A stretch of DNA of 64,000 nt from Brachypterus glaber (lineage: Eukaryota; Arthropoda; Insecta; Coleoptera; Kateretidae), in NCBI GenBank assembly GCA_958510825.1, contig OY294048.1, positions 10,991,589-11,055,588 on the forward strand. Direction: 5' to 3'. Under the pieces are notes generated by a model, which saw nothing but the letters and a program-made list of their open reading frames with translations, searched no databases and had not been told where the DNA came from. The translations under genes were made by a program, and so were the position numbers. Of the stretch, positions 61,685 through 64,000 are shown in pieces. Every line of letters begins with the position of its first letter. The stretch's first letter is position 1.

Positions 61685-61866
61685 CCCAGATAGCACAAAG
61701 TACCAGGGACGTCCAATGGACGTATGCTCATGGACGGCTGTATATCAATAGGATGCTCATTTTTTCTCTATGGACGTCCCATGGAAATCCGTTCAGAGTC
61801 CAGATGACACAACTGTGGACATCCATAAGGTGTCCGTTCAAATCATCCATCCAGCATCCATAGGAC
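61685..61866 (-). mobile_element. GGACGTCC-rich short element, inverted relative
   Basis: It begins on the + strand CCCAGATAGCACAAAGTACC, the inverse of the GTGCTAT.TGGG end of the copies at 59163 and 63515. It contains GGGACGTCCAATGGACGT, TGGACGTCCCATGG and GGACATCCATAAGG. It is more diverged than those two copies and lies between two oppositely oriented LINE fragments. Confidence 0.7.
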
Positions 61867-61949
61867 TTGCTTTTTTGCTTACTTAACTGGTTTTTACGAC
61901 TGTGAAAAACTGTTATTTAACTTGCAATATTTGTTGTCGTTTGTTTGTT

Positions 61950-63295
61950 TGTTTAGGGCAAATCTGCCAAAGGATTTTTCGAATATACTTAGTAAGTTAA
62001 AATTTGGTACACATGCTCGTCTGACAATACAATTTTATATATACACCGACTTCAAAAAAGCTTTTGATAGAGTTGATATTGGCTTACTCTTATTTAAACT
62101 TAAGTTATTTGGTATAATTGGTCCATTATACGATTGGTTAAAAAGTTATCTCACAGATAGAAAGCAAATAGTTGTTATTTTGGGTTTTTTCTCTTATTTC
62201 ATTGATGTTACTTCAGGTGTTCCTCAGGGGTCTCATTTAGGTCCTATACTTTTTTTGCTATTCATTACTGACATCATTACTTGTGTTATATATAGTGAAA
62301 TATTATTATTCGCTGATGACCTAAAACTCTTTAAAAAAGTAGCATCTGTTGGCGACTATCAAATGTTACAGTCTGATCTTGATCGTATCTGTAAGTGGTG
62401 TACTGACAATTTCCTTGAACTCAATATAGGCAAGTGTAAGGTTATATCCTTTACAAAAAAAAGAAATTTGTTGGAATTTAATTATATTATTTCTAGCAAT
62501 ATACTAGAAAGGGTCTCCACTATACAAGACTTGGGTGTTTTATTTGATAGTGAATTGACTTTTGTTTCCCATATTGATAATATAGTGAATAAATCATTCA
62601 GGTTATGTGGTTTTATAATAAGGCAGTGTCAAGATTTTACAAATATTCCAGCTATTATTTTACTGTTTAACTCCTTATGTCGTAGCGTTCTTGAATATGC
62701 ATCTATAATATGGACACCTTTCTACCAATGTCATATTAATATATTGGAAAGAGTTCAGAAAAAAATTGTTAAATTTTTATTATACAAATTACGAATCCCA
62801 AACAATATATCTTATTCTCATAAACTATCTCTGTTGGGAATGGAGTCACTGCAAAGTAGACGTGTATATACTGACAGTATTTTTATGTTTAAACTGTTAC
62901 GTAATATTATTGACTGTCCTGAAATTTTAATGTTATTTTCATTACGCGTAGTGTCTGTAAGTACTCGTAATAAATCTTTGTTGGAAATTCCTTTTAGCAG
63001 AACAAATTTTGGCCTTATTAGTCCGGTGCCCAGACTTTCTAGGAATATAAATTCTTGCAATATTGATATTTTCAACATTAATTTAATGCGCTTCAAAAAA
63101 TTTTTAAAAAAGGGTTAGCTCTTTGTGTACCTATCTGTATTTTTGTTATTGTTTTTCAACTTATAATTACCAATTTTTACTTATATTTTTACTTCTATAT
63201 TTTTATTTTTTTTATATTTTTGTAATAATTGTATTTGTACTACTTGGATTTTATTATCTGTATGTACTGAAAATAAATAAATAAATAAATAAATA
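61950..63295 (+). mobile_element. 5'-truncated Jockey/CR1-like LINE
   Basis: It consists of the 3' part of an ORF2, a short 3' UTR and an (AATA)n tail (about 63272-63293). The 5' border near 61950 follows a (TTTG)n run. It lies downstream of, and opposite in orientation to, the fragment at 60728-61683. The two look related, but this one is much better preserved. Confidence 0.8.
61960..63118 (+). pseudogene. LINE reverse transcriptase, C-terminal two-thirds
   Basis: The frame is open to a stop at 63116-63118. Motif A (YTDFKKAFDRV), GVPQGSHLGPILFLLF and motif C (LLFADDLKLF) are all intact, followed by the thumb (SLCRSVLEYASIIWTPFYQ and VQKKIVKFLLYKL) and a C-terminal SRNINSCNIDIFNINLMRFKKF. 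The endonuclease and finger region are missing. The catalytic aspartates are kept, but without its front part it should not be active. Confidence 0.85.
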
Positions 63296-63514
63296 TAAAA
63301 CTTACCCCCAACCCTAAAATTTAAAAAATCCATTTATTACCCACGAGATAATTTAAAATTAAAATTAGGTTACATACTCATCCAGTGATAATCAAATTTT
63401 AAAATAAATTTTACATCCCCCCTTATCTTCCCATCACCCCCCATATGCGTATAAGGCTTAGTTTACCCTCTCTCTGTTTCACCCACTTAGAATAAACGTT
63501 GAGAGCTGAAATGA

Positions 63515-63672
63515 AATGAGCGTAAAATGGACACTGAATGGACGTCCACTAATAGTCGTACAAAGGATGTAAATATATGGACGTACACAGTACATCCATT
63601 ATTAGTCCGTGGACCAATGTACTTAAAAGAGATGTAAAATGGATGTCAATTGGACGACCGGTGCTATATGGG
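63515..63672 (+). mobile_element. GGACGTCC-rich short element, copy 2
   Basis: Direct near-copy of 59163-59313, with about a dozen substitutions. It ends GACGACCGGTGCTATATGGG. The two copies bracket both LINE fragments at 60.7-63.3 kb. Confidence 0.8.
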
Positions 63673-63924
63673 TAGATTTAGCACCCAAGATATTGTTTTT
63701 TGGTTGTTGGGTATGTAAATATTTCTTTTACAATATCAAGAAATAAACTGTTATCATAGCTTAAAATAACGTATTAGTCTTTATCATAGAAGGCCCTGAA
63801 AAATCGAAATTAGACAACATGGTGCATCAAGAAATCGGAGAAAAAAAGAAAGGTTAAGAATATGTCGATATATTTGACATCCATACATTACCATTTTCGA
63901 GAAAATTACGAGGGCGGGAATTCT

Positions 63925-64000
63925 GGATCACCCTGTACATTCACCCTGCTTTATTGAAATTTTGGTTTTCAATATTTTAGTATTTAATTATTGGTCTTCG
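63925..64000. mobile_element. Arm of an ACAGGGTG foldback element, cut by window end
   Basis: The bases CACCCTGTACATTCACCCTG and TTTTGGTTTTCAATATTTTAG match internal parts of the foldback arms at 48010-48040 and 56030-56060. The remainder lies outside the window. Confidence 0.55.

Overview
The window is nuclear DNA from an arthropod, most likely an insect. It is AT-rich and holds spliced animal genes with GT-AG introns. The introns are packed with non-LTR retrotransposon fragments, TIR/foldback elements, SINEs and minisatellites. A luciferase-like acyl-CoA ligase beside an ABCA transporter, and many foldback elements with ACAGGGTG ends, make me lean towards a beetle with a large genome. That last step is inference.

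Two host genes are visible and they converge. (1) An ABCA-family lipid transporter on the + strand spans 3178-41638 in at least 21 exons. It runs from the middle of the first membrane domain, through nucleotide-binding domain 1, membrane domain 2 and nucleotide-binding domain 2, to a genuine stop codon. The 21 exons sum to 4050 coding bases in one open phase. The N-terminal part lies upstream of the window, and one stretch of membrane domain 1 is missing next to a 200-N assembly gap (4309-4508). All ATPase motifs in both nucleotide-binding domains are intact. (2) An ANL-superfamily acyl-CoA ligase (4CL/luciferase-like) lies on the - strand, 49248-42657, in five exons with all core motifs. Its N-terminal exon was not found. 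The two stop codons lie about 1.0 kb apart.

Layout: 1-3120, SINE body, a mariner-type MITE split by a LINE, and a TTA-flanked element inside an older repeat; 3178-13.4 kb, ABCA first half, with a 200-N gap, a foldback element split by a LINE, and a 10-bp minisatellite; 13.4-36 kb, ABCA second half, with a 9-bp minisatellite of about 830 bp, a (TTTA)n tract of about 427 bp, a 96-bp tandem array and several MITEs; 36-41.6 kb, final ABCA intron, mostly overlapping tandem duplications (831 bp x2, about 1066 bp x3); 42.6-49.3 kb, ligase gene, whose introns hold foldback elements and reverse-transcriptase relics; 49.3-59.1 kb, repeats only, including a GC-rich 1.18-kb hairpin element; 59.1-64 kb, two LINE fragments in opposite orientation, with GGACGTCC-rich short elements between and outside them.

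Nothing suggests the two genes act together beyond a broad link to lipid metabolism. The richest material for a second look is the mobile DNA: at least four elements with TTA target duplications, several dated nested insertions, a five-copy hairpin-bearing family of about 335 bp, and a large foldback family with CAGGGTG ends.
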